Shown in pieces: positions 1 to 9,508 of a DNA stretch of 64,000 nucleotides. The number at the start of each line of letters is the position of its first letter. Within the stretch, counting starts at the first letter, position 1. The position numbers and the translations under genes are program-made. This stretch comes from Methylotenera versatilis 79. GTDB lineage: Bacteria; Pseudomonadota; Gammaproteobacteria; Burkholderiales; Methylophilaceae. The notes below the pieces were generated by a model that ran no database searches, was not told the origin of the DNA, and worked only from the letters and a program-made list of their open reading frames with translations. The DNA is taken from the NCBI RefSeq assembly GCF_000384375.1, contig NZ_ARVX01000001.1:2170001-2234000 (forward strand). The letters run 5' to 3'.

Positions 1-610
1 CTAATTGTGCCGGTGAATATTGTCTAAATGGTCCGCCAGATGCGGTTAAGATGATTTTTCGCACACCGCCATCACTCAGATGGCTCAACTGCTGTGGTGG
101 CATCACTTGAAATATGGCGTTATGCTCACTATCAATCGGCAGTAAGGTTGCGCCGCCCGCTTTAACCGCCTGCATAAATAAGCTGCCAGCCATCACTAAT
201 GTTTCTTTATTAGCCAGCAAAATGCGTTTACCTGCATGTGCTGCAGCCATTGCAGGCTTGAGTCCAGCCGCGCCGACAATCGCCGCCATCACTATATCCA
301 CTGCGTCATCGCTGGAAATTTGCTCTAATCCTGCCATACCAAAAATGACTTCCGTTTTACTGTTAATCACTTTTAATTTAGCACGTAAATCTAGCGCGGA
401 TTTTTCATTTAGTAATACTGCAAACTTTGGTTTAAATTGAACACATTGATTAAAAATGGCATCTACACTTGAATTCGCCGCCAATGCATATACTTGATAT
501 TGATCAGCATGGCGCGCAATTACATCTAAAGTTTGCAAACCAATCGTGCCTGTGCTGCCTAATATAGTCACATTTTGTAGAGCATGATTTTGAATGGATT
601 GGTTTTGCAA
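1..610 (-). CDS. dxr: 1-deoxy-D-xylulose 5-phosphate reductoisomerase, N-terminal part (cut by window edge)
   Basis: IspC/Dxr converts DXP to MEP with NADPH in the non-mevalonate isoprenoid pathway. The minus-strand frame reads VTILGSTGTIGLQT near the N-terminus, the NADPH-binding Rossmann loop of the family, and ends at the window edge in ILTASGGPFRQ, another family signature. About 203 residues are visible; the C-terminal half lies outside. It is the last gene of the cdsA-dxr arm of the rpsB-to-dxr cluster, 46 bases after cdsA. No ATG is available: the frame opens after a stop near 652, and TTG at 610 or GTG at 571 are the candidate starts. I chose TTG; neither has a strong ribosome site, so the start is uncertain while the identity is firm. 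Confidence 0.9.
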   Translation of the reverse strand, partial: MQNQSIQNHALQNVTILGSTGTIGLQTLDVIARHADQYQVYALAANSSVDAIFNQCVQFKPKFAVLLNEKSALDLRAKLKVINSKTEVIFGMAGLEQISSDDAVDIVMAAIVGAAGLKPAMAAAHAGKRILLANKETLVMAGSLFMQAVKAGGATLLPIDSEHNAIFQVMPPQQLSHLSDGGVRKIILTASGGPFRQYSPAQL

Positions 611-656
611 TTTAGGTAGCCGAATTAAACTGTTAAATTTTTAAATTAGTGAATTA

Positions 657-1481
657 TTAAACTACTGAATTATTAAAATAGTGGAACAAATAAATCATTA
701 AGATAGCGATAGGCAAACTGGGAATAATGCCATCAATGCGATCCAAAATTCCGCCGTGTCCTGGCAACAAACTGCCGCTATCTTTAATCATAGCTTGACG
801 TTTTATCATGGATTCAAATAAATCGCCAGCAACACCTAACATTGTAATGGTCCATAATGCTGGGAAAACTGCCCATTCTTTAAAGTCAAAACCGAAATAT
901 AAAATCGCACCAAATACAGTTACCGCAACCAAAGCCCCAAATACACCTTCCCATGTTTTGCCTGGGCTAATATTTGGTGCTAATTTGTGTTTTCCAAAGT
1001 TTTTACCAGCAAAATAAGCTGCGCTGTCCGCAATCCAAATCGTTGCTAACAAGACTAATAATAAAGCAGGGTCTGCGCCCTTAGCGCAAATTAAGGCCAA
1101 CCAAAGTGACGTGATTAATAATAAGCCTAGTAATGCCATTACGCATTTATTACTGACTAAATATCTGCTTTTAAACCAAAATGGCACGATAAGTAGCCAA
1201 AATAGTGCAGTTATAAAAAATACAATCAGCGATTTAAAAAAGAATAAATGGAAACCATATTGCGTCATCAACCAGACGACAAGGATTCCAGCAAGCCCAG
1301 CAACCACCAAATACACACTATTTTGTATTACAGAAAGCTTAATCATCGCGCCCCACTCTTGTAATGCCAGCAAAGAGATAGCCAGCATGCAATAAGCCCA
1401 CAGCGTATTACTTAGCATGAAAAGCGCAGGAATAAAAGCCGCAACCAACAGGCCAGCGGTAATGATGCGAGTTTTAAGCAT
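657..1481 (-). CDS. cdsA: Phosphatidate cytidylyltransferase
   Basis: Makes CDP-diacylglycerol from phosphatidate and CTP, the branch point for phospholipid head groups; an inner-membrane enzyme. The 274-residue protein is almost entirely hydrophobic with about eight membrane spans and ends in the CdsA signature KDSGSLLPGHGGILDRIDG (about residues 230-250), whose acidic residues bind metal and CTP. Length is normal for the family. It starts 7 bases after the uppS stop and is followed by dxr, the standard proteobacterial order, so it is almost certainly cotranscribed with uppS. Confidence 0.95.
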   Translation of the reverse strand: MLKTRIITAGLLVAAFIPALFMLSNTLWAYCMLAISLLALQEWGAMIKLSVIQNSVYLVVAGLAGILVVWLMTQYGFHLFFFKSLIVFFITALFWLLIVPFWFKSRYLVSNKCVMALLGLLLITSLWLALICAKGADPALLLVLLATIWIADSAAYFAGKNFGKHKLAPNISPGKTWEGVFGALVAVTVFGAILYFGFDFKEWAVFPALWTITMLGVAGDLFESMIKRQAMIKDSGSLLPGHGGILDRIDGIIPSLPIAILMIYLFHYFNNSVV

Positions 1482-1488
1482 GATTAAA

Positions 1489-2256
1489 CTAATTCACACC
1501 AGTGAGTTGCTCACTGGTTCGGCCAAAGCGACGTTCTCGTTGCTGGTAAAATTGAATAGCGGCATTAAAAGCTTTAGCGTCAAAGTCAGGCCACAGCGTA
1601 TCGGTAAAATAAAGCTCTGTATAAGCCAATTGCCATAACAGAAAATTACTCACGCGTTTTTCACCGCCAGTACGGATAAACAAATCGGGTTCAGTCGCGT
1701 AATGCATCGATAGATAAGGCGACAAGTCTTCCTCGTCAAACTGGCCAGCTTTTTGTGGCAACTCGCTTACCATGTGATTAGTCGCCTGCAAAATGTCCCA
1801 ACGCCCGCCATAATTGGCTGCAATCGTTAAAATCAAACCCGTATTATTTGCAGTTAACTGCTCAGAAGCTTCAATTTGTGCAATCAACTCAGCACTAAAG
1901 CGGCTACGGTCGCCTATCAAAATCAAACGAATATTATTATCATGCAGCTTAACGACTTCGCGTTTCAGCGCATCCATAAACAAGCCCATTAAGAATGACA
2001 CTTCATCGTCTGGTCTGCGCCAATTTTCGCTGCTAAATGCAAACAGTGTTAAAAATTTCACATTCATCATTGCGCATTGTTTAACCACATCGCGCACGAC
2101 ATCTACACCACGCTTATGCCCGGCAACACGCGGCAAAAAACGTTTGCGCGCCCATCGACCATTGCCATCCATAATCACGGCGATGTGATTCGGAATTTCA
2201 CCTGATTCAGGAATGGTTTGCGTAGAACTTAATAATGATTTGGAAAAAAACTGCAA
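1489..2256 (-). CDS. uppS: Undecaprenyl diphosphate synthase (ditrans,polycis)
   Basis: Adds eight cis isoprene units to farnesyl diphosphate to make the C55 carrier for peptidoglycan and O-antigen. The 255-residue protein has the catalytic-Asp loop [11 protein letters not shown] near residue 29 and the C-terminal signature [15 protein letters not shown] with the diphosphate-binding arginines. About 20 residues precede the usual family N-terminus. It sits between frr and cdsA as in most proteobacteria. Its product consumes the same farnesyl diphosphate pool used by the hpnCDE genes further along the window. Confidence 0.96.
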   Translation of the reverse strand: MQFFSKSLLSSTQTIPESGEIPNHIAVIMDGNGRWARKRFLPRVAGHKRGVDVVRDVVKQCAMMNVKFLTLFAFSSENWRRPDDEVSFLMGLFMDALKREVVKLHDNNIRLILIGDRSRFSAELIAQIEASEQLTANNTGLILTIAANYGGRWDILQATNHMVSELPQKAGQFDEEDLSPYLSMHYATEPDLFIRTGGEKRVSNFLLWQLAYTELYFTDTLWPDFDAKAFNAAIQFYQQRERRFGRTSEQLTGVN

Positions 2257-2283
2257 TGATTAACCCTTAAATTAGCCTAATAA

Positions 2284-2841
2284 TTAAACGGCCATCAAAT
2301 CTGTTTCTTTGACTTGCAACAATTTATCCACTTCAATTACGGCTTTATCCGTCATTTTTTGCACTTCATCTTGTGCACGGCGCTCATCATCCTCACTGAT
2401 TTCCTTATCTTTTAATAGTTTTTTCAGCGCATCATTGGCATCGCGACGCACATTGCGAATCGCCACTTTTGCGCCTTCGCTTTCTGTACGCACGATTTTA
2501 ATCAAATCGCGACGGCGTTCTTCTGTCAACATTGGCATCGGCACGCGAATCAAATCACCGTTTGTCGCAGGATTCAAGCCTAAATCGCAGTCACGAATGG
2601 CCTTCTCAACTTTGCCAATCATATTTTTTTCATAAGGCTGTACGTTAATCGTGCGCGCATCGCCTAAATTTACGTTCGCCACTTGGTTAACTGCTACCAT
2701 CGAACCATAATATTCAACCATTACATGATCAAGCAAGCCAGTATGCGCGCGTCCTGTACGCACTTTTGCTAAATCATTTTTTAGAGATTCTAATGATTTT
2801 TGCATTTTTAAATCGGCGGTTTTTTTAATATCTTCCAACAT
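2284..2841 (-). CDS. frr: Ribosome recycling factor
   Basis: RRF splits post-termination ribosomes together with EF-G. The protein from ATG at 2841 begins [16 protein letters not shown] and is 185 residues, exactly the usual RRF length. Family residues include VRTGRAH near 33 and the C-terminal helix ending in [16 protein letters not shown] codon four codons upstream is in frame, but it lies inside the sequence GGAGAAG that must serve as the ribosome site for the ATG, so 2841 is the better start. It lies 48 bases after pyrH, matching the conserved pyrH-frr pair. Confidence 0.96.
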   Translation of the reverse strand: MLEDIKKTADLKMQKSLESLKNDLAKVRTGRAHTGLLDHVMVEYYGSMVAVNQVANVNLGDARTINVQPYEKNMIGKVEKAIRDCDLGLNPATNGDLIRVPMPMLTEERRRDLIKIVRTESEGAKVAIRNVRRDANDALKKLLKDKEISEDDERRAQDEVQKMTDKAVIEVDKLLQVKETDLMAV

Positions 2842-2844
2842 ATG

Positions 2845-2851
2845 CTTCTCC
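2845..2851 (-). promoter_or_regulatory. frr ribosome binding site that fixes the start
   Basis: Minus-strand GGAGAAG lies just ahead of ATG at 2841, with six bases between GGAG and ATG. It overlaps the in-frame TTG that would otherwise lengthen the protein by four residues, so it argues for the shorter, standard RRF. Confidence 0.75.
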
Positions 2852-2889
2852 AACTTTACTTTTTTTAATTTGACTTACTTTATAAAACT

Positions 2890-3609
2890 TTAAGCTACAA
2901 CCACGCGCGTGCCTTCATTTTCGCCCATCACTACACGCATTAATGCGCCGGGTTTAAAGATACTGAATACTGAAATGGGTAATTTTTGATCGCGACATAA
3001 GGTTAACGCAGTTGCATCCATCACTTTTAAATCTTTGATAATCGCTTCATCGAAAGTAACTGTTTCATAACGGGTCGCGTTAGGATTCTTTTTAGGGTCA
3101 TCTGTGTAAATACCATCTACTTTGGTGGCTTTTAACACGATTTCGGCATTAATTTCCATGCCACGCAACGCGGCAGCGGTGTCTGTGGTGAAAAATGGAT
3201 TACCTGTGCCAGCACCAAAAATTACTACACGGCCTTCTTCTAAATAGCGTATTGCTTTGCCACGAATATAAGGTTCTGCAACTTGCTCAATATTCAACGC
3301 ACTTTGTACGCGCGCTTTAATACCGATGTGTTTCATTGCATCTTGTAACGCCAAGGCATTCATCACAGTCGCCAGCATGCCCATGTAATCCGCAGTCGCT
3401 CTGTCCATACCAGCAGCTGTAGGCGCTACGCCACGGAAAATATTGCCGCCACCAATCACCACACCTACTTCCACGCCCAAATCGACAATTTCTTTGATTT
3501 GAGTAACGATATCATTAATAGTCGCACGATTAATGCCGTACGCATCGTCGCCCATTAAGGCTTCGCCAGAAAGTTTAAGTAAAATACGTTTGTAGGCTGG
3601 TTTTGCCAT
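2890..3609 (-). CDS. pyrH: UMP kinase
   Basis: Phosphorylates UMP to UDP; a hexameric amino-acid-kinase-fold enzyme, allosterically regulated by GTP and UTP in relatives. The 239-residue protein starts [18 protein letters not shown] with the phosphate-binding loop, followed by [11 protein letters not shown] (about 50-60) and the [15 protein letters not shown] segment (about 130-145) that contacts UMP. Length and motifs are standard. It lies after tsf, but a strong terminator at 3866-3906 separates them, so pyrH-frr-uppS-cdsA-dxr probably has its own promoter in the AT-rich gap at 3610-3865. Confidence 0.97.
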   Translation of the reverse strand: MAKPAYKRILLKLSGEALMGDDAYGINRATINDIVTQIKEIVDLGVEVGVVIGGGNIFRGVAPTAAGMDRATADYMGMLATVMNALALQDAMKHIGIKARVQSALNIEQVAEPYIRGKAIRYLEEGRVVIFGAGTGNPFFTTDTAAALRGMEINAEIVLKATKVDGIYTDDPKKNPNATRYETVTFDEAIIKDLKVMDATALTLCRDQKLPISVFSIFKPGALMRVVMGENEGTRVVVA

Positions 3610-3865
3610 GGTTTACCCTGTTTTAATATTTCGATTATTTAATCACAAACCCTATGATTCTACTAAATTTTTAGGGAGATTTTGCTGAAATTTCACTAAA
3701 ATTAATAGATAAAATTCATTTAGTTAAGTTTGTTTTAGCGGGTTTATTTTGTTTTACTAGGTTTATAAGTCTTTTATGTGGATTTAAGTTGACTCACCTA
3801 AATTCGAAGTCATCTATTGTAGTAAAACCTTCAACTTAACAACTAATTAACAACTAAAAATTGGC
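3610..3865. other. AT-rich intergenic gap upstream of pyrH
   Basis: About 255 bases between the tsf terminator and pyrH. It should contain the pyrH operon promoter. I found no well-spaced -35/-10 pair on the minus strand, only weak -10-like TACAAT and TAGAAT hexamers. No gene is visible. Confidence 0.5.
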
Positions 3866-3906
3866 GAAAAAAAAGTGAGCCAGCGATACGCCAAGCCCAC
3901 TTTTTT
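3866..3906 (-). terminator. Intrinsic terminator downstream of tsf
   Basis: On the minus strand GTGGGC...GCTCAC forms the outer stem, extended inward by GGCG-tat-CGCT with one bulged T and wobble pairs. It is flanked by A and T runs and ends in at least six T. It sits about 35 bases after the tsf stop. Confidence 0.85.
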
Positions 3907-3941
3907 CTTTGTAGCAACTTAAAATTTAACTTAGGTCTAAC

Positions 3942-4817
3942 TTAAACTTTAGCAGCTGCGGCAACTTCCGCAGCGTAATCAACGACCACTTTTTCAATGC
4001 CTTCACCTACGGTATACATTGTAAAAGAAGCAACAGATGCGCCTTTAGATTTCAATAATTGCTCAATTGTAAGCTTGTCATCTTTAACAAAAATTTGGCT
4101 TAAAAGCGTGACTTCTTTTAAGAATTTTTGCACAGTGCCGTCTGCAATTTTCTCTAACATTGCTTCTGGTTTGCCAGCTTCTTTTGCTTTTTCAATCGCA
4201 ACACGGCGCTCAGCTTCAATCAAGCTTGCATCAATGCCGCTAGCGTCCAATGATTTTGGTTTAGCCGCTGCAATGTGCATCGCTAAATCTTTACCCAATG
4301 CGTCATCACCGCCTACTAAATCTAAAATCACACCAATTTTGCTACCGTGTACATAGCTATACAATTTACCTTGTACTGCTGGAGCAACAAAACGACGTGG
4401 CGTAATGTTCTCACCAATTTTACCAACCAATTGCGCGCGCGTTTCTTCAACTGTTGCACCATTTATTGATAATGCGCTTAAAGCTGCAATATCCGCTGGT
4501 TTTTCAGTCGCAACAACGTTAGCAAGTACGTTTACAAATTTCAAAAAGTCTTCATTTTTAGCGCAAAAGTCTGTTTCAGAGTTTACTTCAATCAACGCAC
4601 CAGATTTACCATCGGCGGCAATTGCGATACCCACTGTACCTTCAGCGGCCACACGACCGGCTGCTTTGCTGGCTTTATTACCAAAACGTACACGCAAGAT
4701 TTCTTCTGCGCGCGTCATATCGCCTTCAGCTTCTGTTAATGCTTTTTTACAGTCCATCATTGGCGCATCTGTGCGCTCACGTAATTCTTTTACCATACTT
4801 GCGGTAATTTCAGCCAT
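3942..4817 (-). CDS. tsf: Translation elongation factor Ts
   Basis: Nucleotide-exchange factor that regenerates EF-Tu-GTP. The 291-residue protein begins with the UBA-like N-terminal domain ([20 protein letters not shown], with the EF-Ts signature [15 protein letters not shown]), followed by the signature [11 protein letters not shown] near residue 80. The core contact region [10 protein letters not shown] is present and the length is normal. A good ribosome site (TAGGAGC) precedes ATG at 4817. It follows rpsB with a hairpin between them and a strong terminator after it. Confidence 0.97.
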   Translation of the reverse strand: MAEITASMVKELRERTDAPMMDCKKALTEAEGDMTRAEEILRVRFGNKASKAAGRVAAEGTVGIAIAADGKSGALIEVNSETDFCAKNEDFLKFVNVLANVVATEKPADIAALSALSINGATVEETRAQLVGKIGENITPRRFVAPAVQGKLYSYVHGSKIGVILDLVGGDDALGKDLAMHIAAAKPKSLDASGIDASLIEAERRVAIEKAKEAGKPEAMLEKIADGTVQKFLKEVTLLSQIFVKDDKLTIEQLLKSKGASVASFTMYTVGEGIEKVVVDYAAEVAAAAKV

Positions 4818-4876
4818 TTTTAGCTCCTAAACGTAATATTTTTATATGTAAGTATTATTCGATATTTTATAAATAG

Positions 4877-4903
4877 AAAAAGGGGCTAATCGCCCCTTTT
4901 TAT
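4877..4903 (-). terminator. Hairpin terminator or attenuator between rpsB and tsf
   Basis: AGGGGC-taatc-GCCCCT with flanking A and T runs forms an almost perfect symmetrical stem just after rpsB. In relatives rpsB and tsf are cotranscribed, so this may be a partial terminator setting the S2 to EF-Ts ratio (inference). Confidence 0.8.
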
Positions 4904-4912
4904 TTCCATGCA

Positions 4913-5665
4913 TTATTCTGCAGTAACAGCTTCCGCAGGTGCTTGTGTTGTTTCTTCTTGTGCAGATTTAACAATCTCAGTAATCGCATTTTCACGGCCT
5001 TCTAAAACCGCATCTGCCATACCGCGCGCATATAAACGAATTGCACGTGATGAGTCATCATTACCAGGAACCACATAAGCCACGCCGTCTGGTGAGTTAT
5101 TTGTATCCACAATACCGATGACTGGAATGCCTAATTTAGCCGCTTCAGTAATCGCACCACTTTCATGACCAACGTCAATGATGAAAATCGCATCTGGCAA
5201 GCCACCCATATCTTTAATACCACCGATTGAGCGCTCTAATTTTTCGATTTCGCGTTTATAACCTAAAGCTTCTTTTTTGCCGAATTTTTCTAAGCTGCCA
5301 TCTAATAACATCGCTTCGAAGTCGTGCAGACGTTTGATTGATTGTTTAACAGTTTTAAAGTTAGTTAACATACCACCCAACCAACGGTGATTTACATAAG
5401 CACAACCAGCACGGGACGCTTCTTCTTTAACGATATCGCGTGCTTGACGTTTTGTACCAACGAACAAGATACGACCTTTATTAGCCGCTAAAGTACGTGT
5501 ATATTTCAATGCCTCTTCAAATAGTGGCAGTGTTTTTTCAAGGTTAACAATATGAATTTTGTTGCGGTCGCCAAAAATGTACTCAGCCATTTTAGGATTC
5601 CAATAACGGGTTTGGTGGCCAAAGTGAACACCGGCCTCAAGCATTTGACGCATAGTAACTGACAT
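4913..5665 (-). CDS. rpsB: 30S ribosomal protein S2
   Basis: Structural protein of the small subunit. From ATG at 5665 the protein begins [20 protein letters not shown] and is 250 residues, the usual size; family motifs include [13 protein letters not shown] and [13 protein letters not shown] longer frame runs 14 codons further upstream, but those codons cover the leader hairpin and ribosome site, so I reject it. Ribosome site GGAG lies seven bases before the ATG. The C-terminus is Ala/Thr/Glu-rich. A promoter at 5795-5823 and a structured leader precede it. Confidence 0.97.
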   Translation of the reverse strand: MSVTMRQMLEAGVHFGHQTRYWNPKMAEYIFGDRNKIHIVNLEKTLPLFEEALKYTRTLAANKGRILFVGTKRQARDIVKEEASRAGCAYVNHRWLGGMLTNFKTVKQSIKRLHDFEAMLLDGSLEKFGKKEALGYKREIEKLERSIGGIKDMGGLPDAIFIIDVGHESGAITEAAKLGIPVIGIVDTNNSPDGVAYVVPGNDDSSRAIRLYARGMADAVLEGRENAITEIVKSAQEETTQAPAEAVTAE

Positions 5666-5672
5666 TGTATTA

Positions 5673-5787
5673 CTCCATGTAAGGGTTAACATTACATTCA
5701 TCCACAATATTTGAACCTAGTTCAAACACCCTGTACGGGACGATGCATTGATTTAAATTAACTTGTTTAGCAAAGCGCTAATCAAGT
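5673..5787 (-). promoter_or_regulatory. Structured rpsB leader, candidate S2 autoregulatory element
   Basis: Three inverted repeats fill the roughly 120-base leader. Stem A is at 5761-5787 (ACTTG/CAAGT plus TTAGC/GCTAA) at the predicted RNA 5' end. Stem B is a perfect 7+7 repeat at 5710-5726 (TTTGAAC/GTTCAAA, 3-base loop). Stem C is at 5677-5697 (ATGTAA/TTACAT, 9-base loop) and directly abuts the GGAG ribosome site. S2 autoregulation of rpsB-tsf is established in Escherichia coli; that this leader performs it is inference. Confidence 0.55.
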
Positions 5788-5794
5788 GGCGTGC

Positions 5795-5823
5795 ATTATA
5801 GCTAAAAATTGATTTAGATTCAA
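5795..5823 (-). promoter_or_regulatory. rpsB sigma70-type promoter
   Basis: On the minus strand TTGAAT and TATAAT are separated by exactly 17 bases. Transcription would start near 5788, right at the edge of the first leader hairpin. Confidence 0.75.
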
Positions 5824-5980
5824 TCGTAATTCAGCGTTTGTAAAATCCTGTTAAATATAATCAAACTTTCATAAAAAATAGTGTAAATCCTAATTTACTT
5901 ATCAAGGCTTCGACATAGCATTAATACCATCTTCGCTATGATAAAATAAGCAATTAATTTACTACTGCTTTTGAAAAATT

Positions 5981-6778
5981 ATGCCAATTACCATTAACAA
6001 CGCTGACGATATCGCCAAAATGCGTATTGCAGGCAAATTAGCATCCGAAGTGCTGGATTACATCACGCCTTTTGTGGTGCATGGCGTAACAACTGAAAAG
6101 TTGGACCAACTTTGCCATGATTATATTGTCAATGTGCAACAGGCGATTCCTGCGCCACTTAACTATGCGCCCGACGGTCATACGCCCTATCCTAAATCTA
6201 TTTGCACGTCGGTTAACCATGTGATTTGTCATGGCGTGCCAAGCGATAAAGTGCTTAAAAACGGTGATGCTGTAAATATTGACATTACAGTGATTAAAAA
6301 TGGTTACCACGGCGATACTTCGCGTATGTTTCTTGTAGGTGAGGCGTCTATTCAAGCCAAGCGTTTGTCGGAACTAACTTATCAAGCCATGTGGATAGGC
6401 ATTAATAAAGTAAAGCCAGATGCTACTTTAGGTGATATTGGTTACGCCATTCAAAGTTTTGCAGAAAAAAATGGCTTTAGTGTGGTGCGAGAGTTTTGTG
6501 GTCATGGTATTGGTAAAAAATTCCATGAAGATCCACAAATTTTGCATTACGGCAGACCAGGTGTCGGTTTGAAATTGCGCGCTGGTATGATTTTCACCAT
6601 AGAGCCGATGATTAATGCTGGTAAGCGCGATATTAAACAAATGCCAGATGGCTGGACAATTGTGACCAAAGACCGCAGCTTGTCGGCACAATGGGAGCAC
6701 ACGATTCTAGTCACTGAAACAGGATTCGAGGTGCTGACCTTATCATCAGGCTCTCCCGCAGCGCCAGTTTTTGCTTAA
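5981..6778 (+). CDS. map: Methionine aminopeptidase, type I
   Basis: Removes the initiator methionine from nascent proteins after deformylation. The 265-residue pita-bread-fold protein has the dinuclear-metal ligands in order: Asp in NIDITV (about 107), Asp in YHGDTSRM (about 118), His in CGHGIGKKFHEDP (about 180), Glu in FTIEPMIN (about 212) and Glu in WEHTILVTE (about 243). It lacks an N-terminal zinc extension, as expected for MetAP1. It is divergent from rpsB, the classic arrangement, and only six bases separate it from glnD. Confidence 0.97.
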   Translation: MPITINNADDIAKMRIAGKLASEVLDYITPFVVHGVTTEKLDQLCHDYIVNVQQAIPAPLNYAPDGHTPYPKSICTSVNHVICHGVPSDKVLKNGDAVNIDITVIKNGYHGDTSRMFLVGEASIQAKRLSELTYQAMWIGINKVKPDATLGDIGYAIQSFAEKNGFSVVREFCGHGIGKKFHEDPQILHYGRPGVGLKLRAGMIFTIEPMINAGKRDIKQMPDGWTIVTKDRSLSAQWEHTILVTETGFEVLTLSSGSPAAPVFA

Positions 6779-6784
6779 CCATTA

Positions 6785-9364
6785 ATGCAGTCTCAAAAAA
6801 TCCAGTCAAAACAAGCCATTCAAACATGGCGTGATGATTTAAAGGCGCAACAAAATGCGTTGGAAGCTGCATTTTATCAGCATAAAAATACGGCACTGTT
6901 ACTCAAACAACAATCGTTATTAATTGATCGGCTTTTAAAAAAAATATGGCTTGAGACCAATACTGATATCGATATCAATGCCTGTTTAATTGCCGTGGGC
7001 GGTTATGGGCGACAATTGCTATTTCCCTACTCTGACATCGATTTATTGATTTTATTGCCAGAAGCTGCGCCACAAGCGTTAAATCAAGAAATTGAATCAC
7101 TAATTGGTTTGCTGTGGGATATTGGGTTAAATGTAGGTCATAGCGTGCGCACGCTGCAAGAATGCGTGGGTGAAGCGGCAAATGACGTGACCGTACAAAC
7201 TAATTTATCTGACGCGCGCTTACTTTGTGGTAAAAAGCAGAATTATGACGCATTCTTACAAGCCTTTAACAGCGCTATGCAGCCAGCGACTTATTTTGCA
7301 GCAAAATTTAAAGAGCAAGATAATCGCCATGCAAAATTCAACGATACTACTTACAACTTAGAGCCAAACATCAAGGAAAGTCCTGGCGGCCTGCGCGATT
7401 TGCATATGATTTTGTGGTTAGCACAAAGTCAGCATTTGGGTAAAAATTGGGCGAGTTTAGCTAAAAACCATATCATCACGCTTGCTGAAATGCGCCAAAT
7501 CAAGCGCCATGAACGCAATTTGCAAAACCTACGCATTCGTTTGCATTACTTGGCCAAACGGCGTGAAGATAGGTTGTTGTTTGACTTCCAAAACGAATTG
7601 GCAAGCGATTTAGGTTATATGAACACGTCGCGTAAACGTGCCAGCGAACAGCTGATGCAAAGCTATTATACAAGCGCAAAATTTATCAATTTAATCAATG
7701 AGATACTACTTAAAATATTTGAATTAAATTTGAACAAAACCAAGCCCCAAATCACGCCTATTAACGCTATATTTGAAGCGCATGATGATTTGCTAGAGAT
7801 CAAAATTGCCAATGGTTTGCAACAGCATCCAAATGCTATTTTGGAAAGCTTTTTATTGCTGCAACAACATCCGCAACTCTCCGGCATGAGTGCGAATTTA
7901 ATTCGCGAGTTGCAACGCGTTAAAAAAATAGTCAATCACGACTTTCGTCAATCTAAAGAAAACAAAGTCACATTTTTAGCGATTTTATCGCAACCAGATG
8001 GAGTTAATCATAGCTTACGCCGCATGAATCGTTACGGTATTTTAGGTCAATATATTCCCGTTTTCGGCAGAATCGTCGGTCAGATGCAGCATGACTTGTT
8101 TCATGTTTACACGGTTGATGAGCATATTCTAAATGTATTAGCTAATTTACGTCGTTATGCAAAACCTGAACTGAAACATGAGTTTCCGTTGTGTAGTGAA
8201 TTGTTCTCGAATTTTGAAAAACCTTACCTACTCTACCTTGCAGCGCTGTTTCATGATATCGCAAAAGGTCGAAATGGCGATCACTCCAGTTTGGGTACAA
8301 TCGATGCACGGCGCTTTTGCAAATTGCATGGACTAGCAAAAGACGAAGTTGACCTAGTTGCCTGGTTGGTCGATGCACACCTCAAAATGTCCAGCACCGC
8401 GCAAAAATCCGACTTATCCGATCCTGAAGTGATTCACCAATTTGCACAATTAGTAAAGACAGAAAAACGTTTGATCGCCTTATATCTATTAACTGTTGCA
8501 GATATTCGCGGTACCAGTCCAGTGGTATGGAATGCGTGGAAAGCGAGATTGTTAGAAAGTCTTTTTTATGCGACTCGTAGCGTATTAAATAACGTTGATT
8601 TCAGTAAGCAAAAAATAATCGAATCGCGCCAGCAAGAAGCGACGACCAAACTAACGCAATATGGACTTAATCCAGAATCTTATCTGCCATTATGGAAAAA
8701 TGCTGGAGCGGATTACTTTTTGCGTTTTGAATCAGATGAAATCGCTTGGCAAAGTCGGTTACTCACACCACATGTTTTTACAGAAAATCCAATTGTGCGC
8801 GCACGTTTAAGTCCAAACGGCGATGGCATACAAACGATGATTTACACGCGTAACCAAGATGACTTGTTCGCGCGCATCTGTAACTTTTTTGATCGTATGG
8901 CTTATAACATCGTACAAGCCAAGATTTACACCACGAATCATGGCTATGCACTTAATAACTTTATTGTTTTAGATCAATCGGGTAAGTCAGTAAGTTACAG
9001 TGGTTTATTAAAATTTATAGAAACTGAGCTCACGCAAAAAATAAGCAGCTCCGCCCCTTTGGAATCGCCATTACAAGGCCGAGTGAGCCGCCAAGTAAAA
9101 TACATGTGTATTCAGCCGCAAGTAAAAATCGTGCCTGAAACGCAAGGCATCAACCATACATTAGAGATTATTGCTGGCGATAGGCCTGGTTTATTAGCCA
9201 AAGTGGCGAATATATTTTTACAGCAAGAAGTTGATTTGCATAATGCAAAAATCAACACTCTCGGCAACCGAGCAGAAGATAGTTTTTTGATTTCAGCTAA
9301 ACAAAATCAAGCACTAAGTGCCGACCAATTAGAAAAAATCAAACAAAACTTAACCAGTTTATAA
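6785..9364 (+). CDS. glnD: Bifunctional PII uridylyltransferase / uridylyl-removing enzyme
   Basis: Senses glutamine and modifies PII protein to control nitrogen assimilation. Domains in 859 residues: nucleotidyltransferase with GGYGRQLLFPYSDIDLLI near 71-88 (the DID metal aspartates intact); a GlnD-specific linker including SPGGLRDLH; an HD hydrolase domain with LFHDIAKGRNGDHS near 490-505; and two C-terminal ACT domains (about 680-770 and 790-859, the second with AGDRPGLLAKV) that bind glutamine. All catalytic motifs are present, so both activities are likely. Six bases after map, with no clear ribosome site, suggesting coupling. Confidence 0.97.
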   Translation: MQSQKIQSKQAIQTWRDDLKAQQNALEAAFYQHKNTALLLKQQSLLIDRLLKKIWLETNTDIDINACLIAVGGYGRQLLFPYSDIDLLILLPEAAPQALNQEIESLIGLLWDIGLNVGHSVRTLQECVGEAANDVTVQTNLSDARLLCGKKQNYDAFLQAFNSAMQPATYFAAKFKEQDNRHAKFNDTTYNLEPNIKESPGGLRDLHMILWLAQSQHLGKNWASLAKNHIITLAEMRQIKRHERNLQNLRIRLHYLAKRREDRLLFDFQNELASDLGYMNTSRKRASEQLMQSYYTSAKFINLINEILLKIFELNLNKTKPQITPINAIFEAHDDLLEIKIANGLQQHPNAILESFLLLQQHPQLSGMSANLIRELQRVKKIVNHDFRQSKENKVTFLAILSQPDGVNHSLRRMNRYGILGQYIPVFGRIVGQMQHDLFHVYTVDEHILNVLANLRRYAKPELKHEFPLCSELFSNFEKPYLLYLAALFHDIAKGRNGDHSSLGTIDARRFCKLHGLAKDEVDLVAWLVDAHLKMSSTAQKSDLSDPEVIHQFAQLVKTEKRLIALYLLTVADIRGTSPVVWNAWKARLLESLFYATRSVLNNVDFSKQKIIESRQQEATTKLTQYGLNPESYLPLWKNAGADYFLRFESDEIAWQSRLLTPHVFTENPIVRARLSPNGDGIQTMIYTRNQDDLFARICNFFDRMAYNIVQAKIYTTNHGYALNNFIVLDQSGKSVSYSGLLKFIETELTQKISSSAPLESPLQGRVSRQVKYMCIQPQVKIVPETQGINHTLEIIAGDRPGLLAKVANIFLQQEVDLHNAKINTLGNRAEDSFLISAKQNQALSADQLEKIKQNLTSL

Positions 9365-9425
9365 GGTTAACTTTTTTGATTATTTAAGCGCAAATTAGAC
9401 TTAATAATTAATACACGCATAAAAC

Positions 9426-9463
9426 AAAAAAGCCGACTTCTATAATAGAAGTCGGCTTTTTAA
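9426..9463. terminator. Bidirectional terminator between glnD and the cupin gene
   Basis: A perfect 12-base stem (AGCCGACTTCTA with its complement, 3-base loop) flanked by A5 and T4-5 runs. It works for glnD on the plus strand and the cupin gene on the minus strand. Confidence 0.92.
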
Positions 9464-9508
9464 TTAACTAATTTAAATCAATTAGTTAAAACATACTGCT
9501 CATTCAAA

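Noticed and set aside
114-440. Plus-strand open frame opposite dxr
   Set aside because: It lies antisense to the conserved dxr coding sequence and shows no recognisable motif; it arises from the complementary codon bias.
1814-2188. Plus-strand open frame of about 120 codons opposite uppS
   Set aside because: Antisense shadow of a well-conserved gene with no plausible family match.
4405-4830. Long plus-strand frames opposite tsf
   Set aside because: Both are antisense to EF-Ts, whose protein and start are unambiguous.
5914-5940. CATAGC/GCTATG inverted repeat upstream of map as an operator
   Set aside because: Six-base arms with a 15-base gap can arise by chance in AT-rich DNA; it overlaps no clear promoter.
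7666-7935. Minus-strand frame opposite glnD
   Set aside because: Cys-rich artefact of the complementary strand of glnD, with no ribosome site or homology seen.
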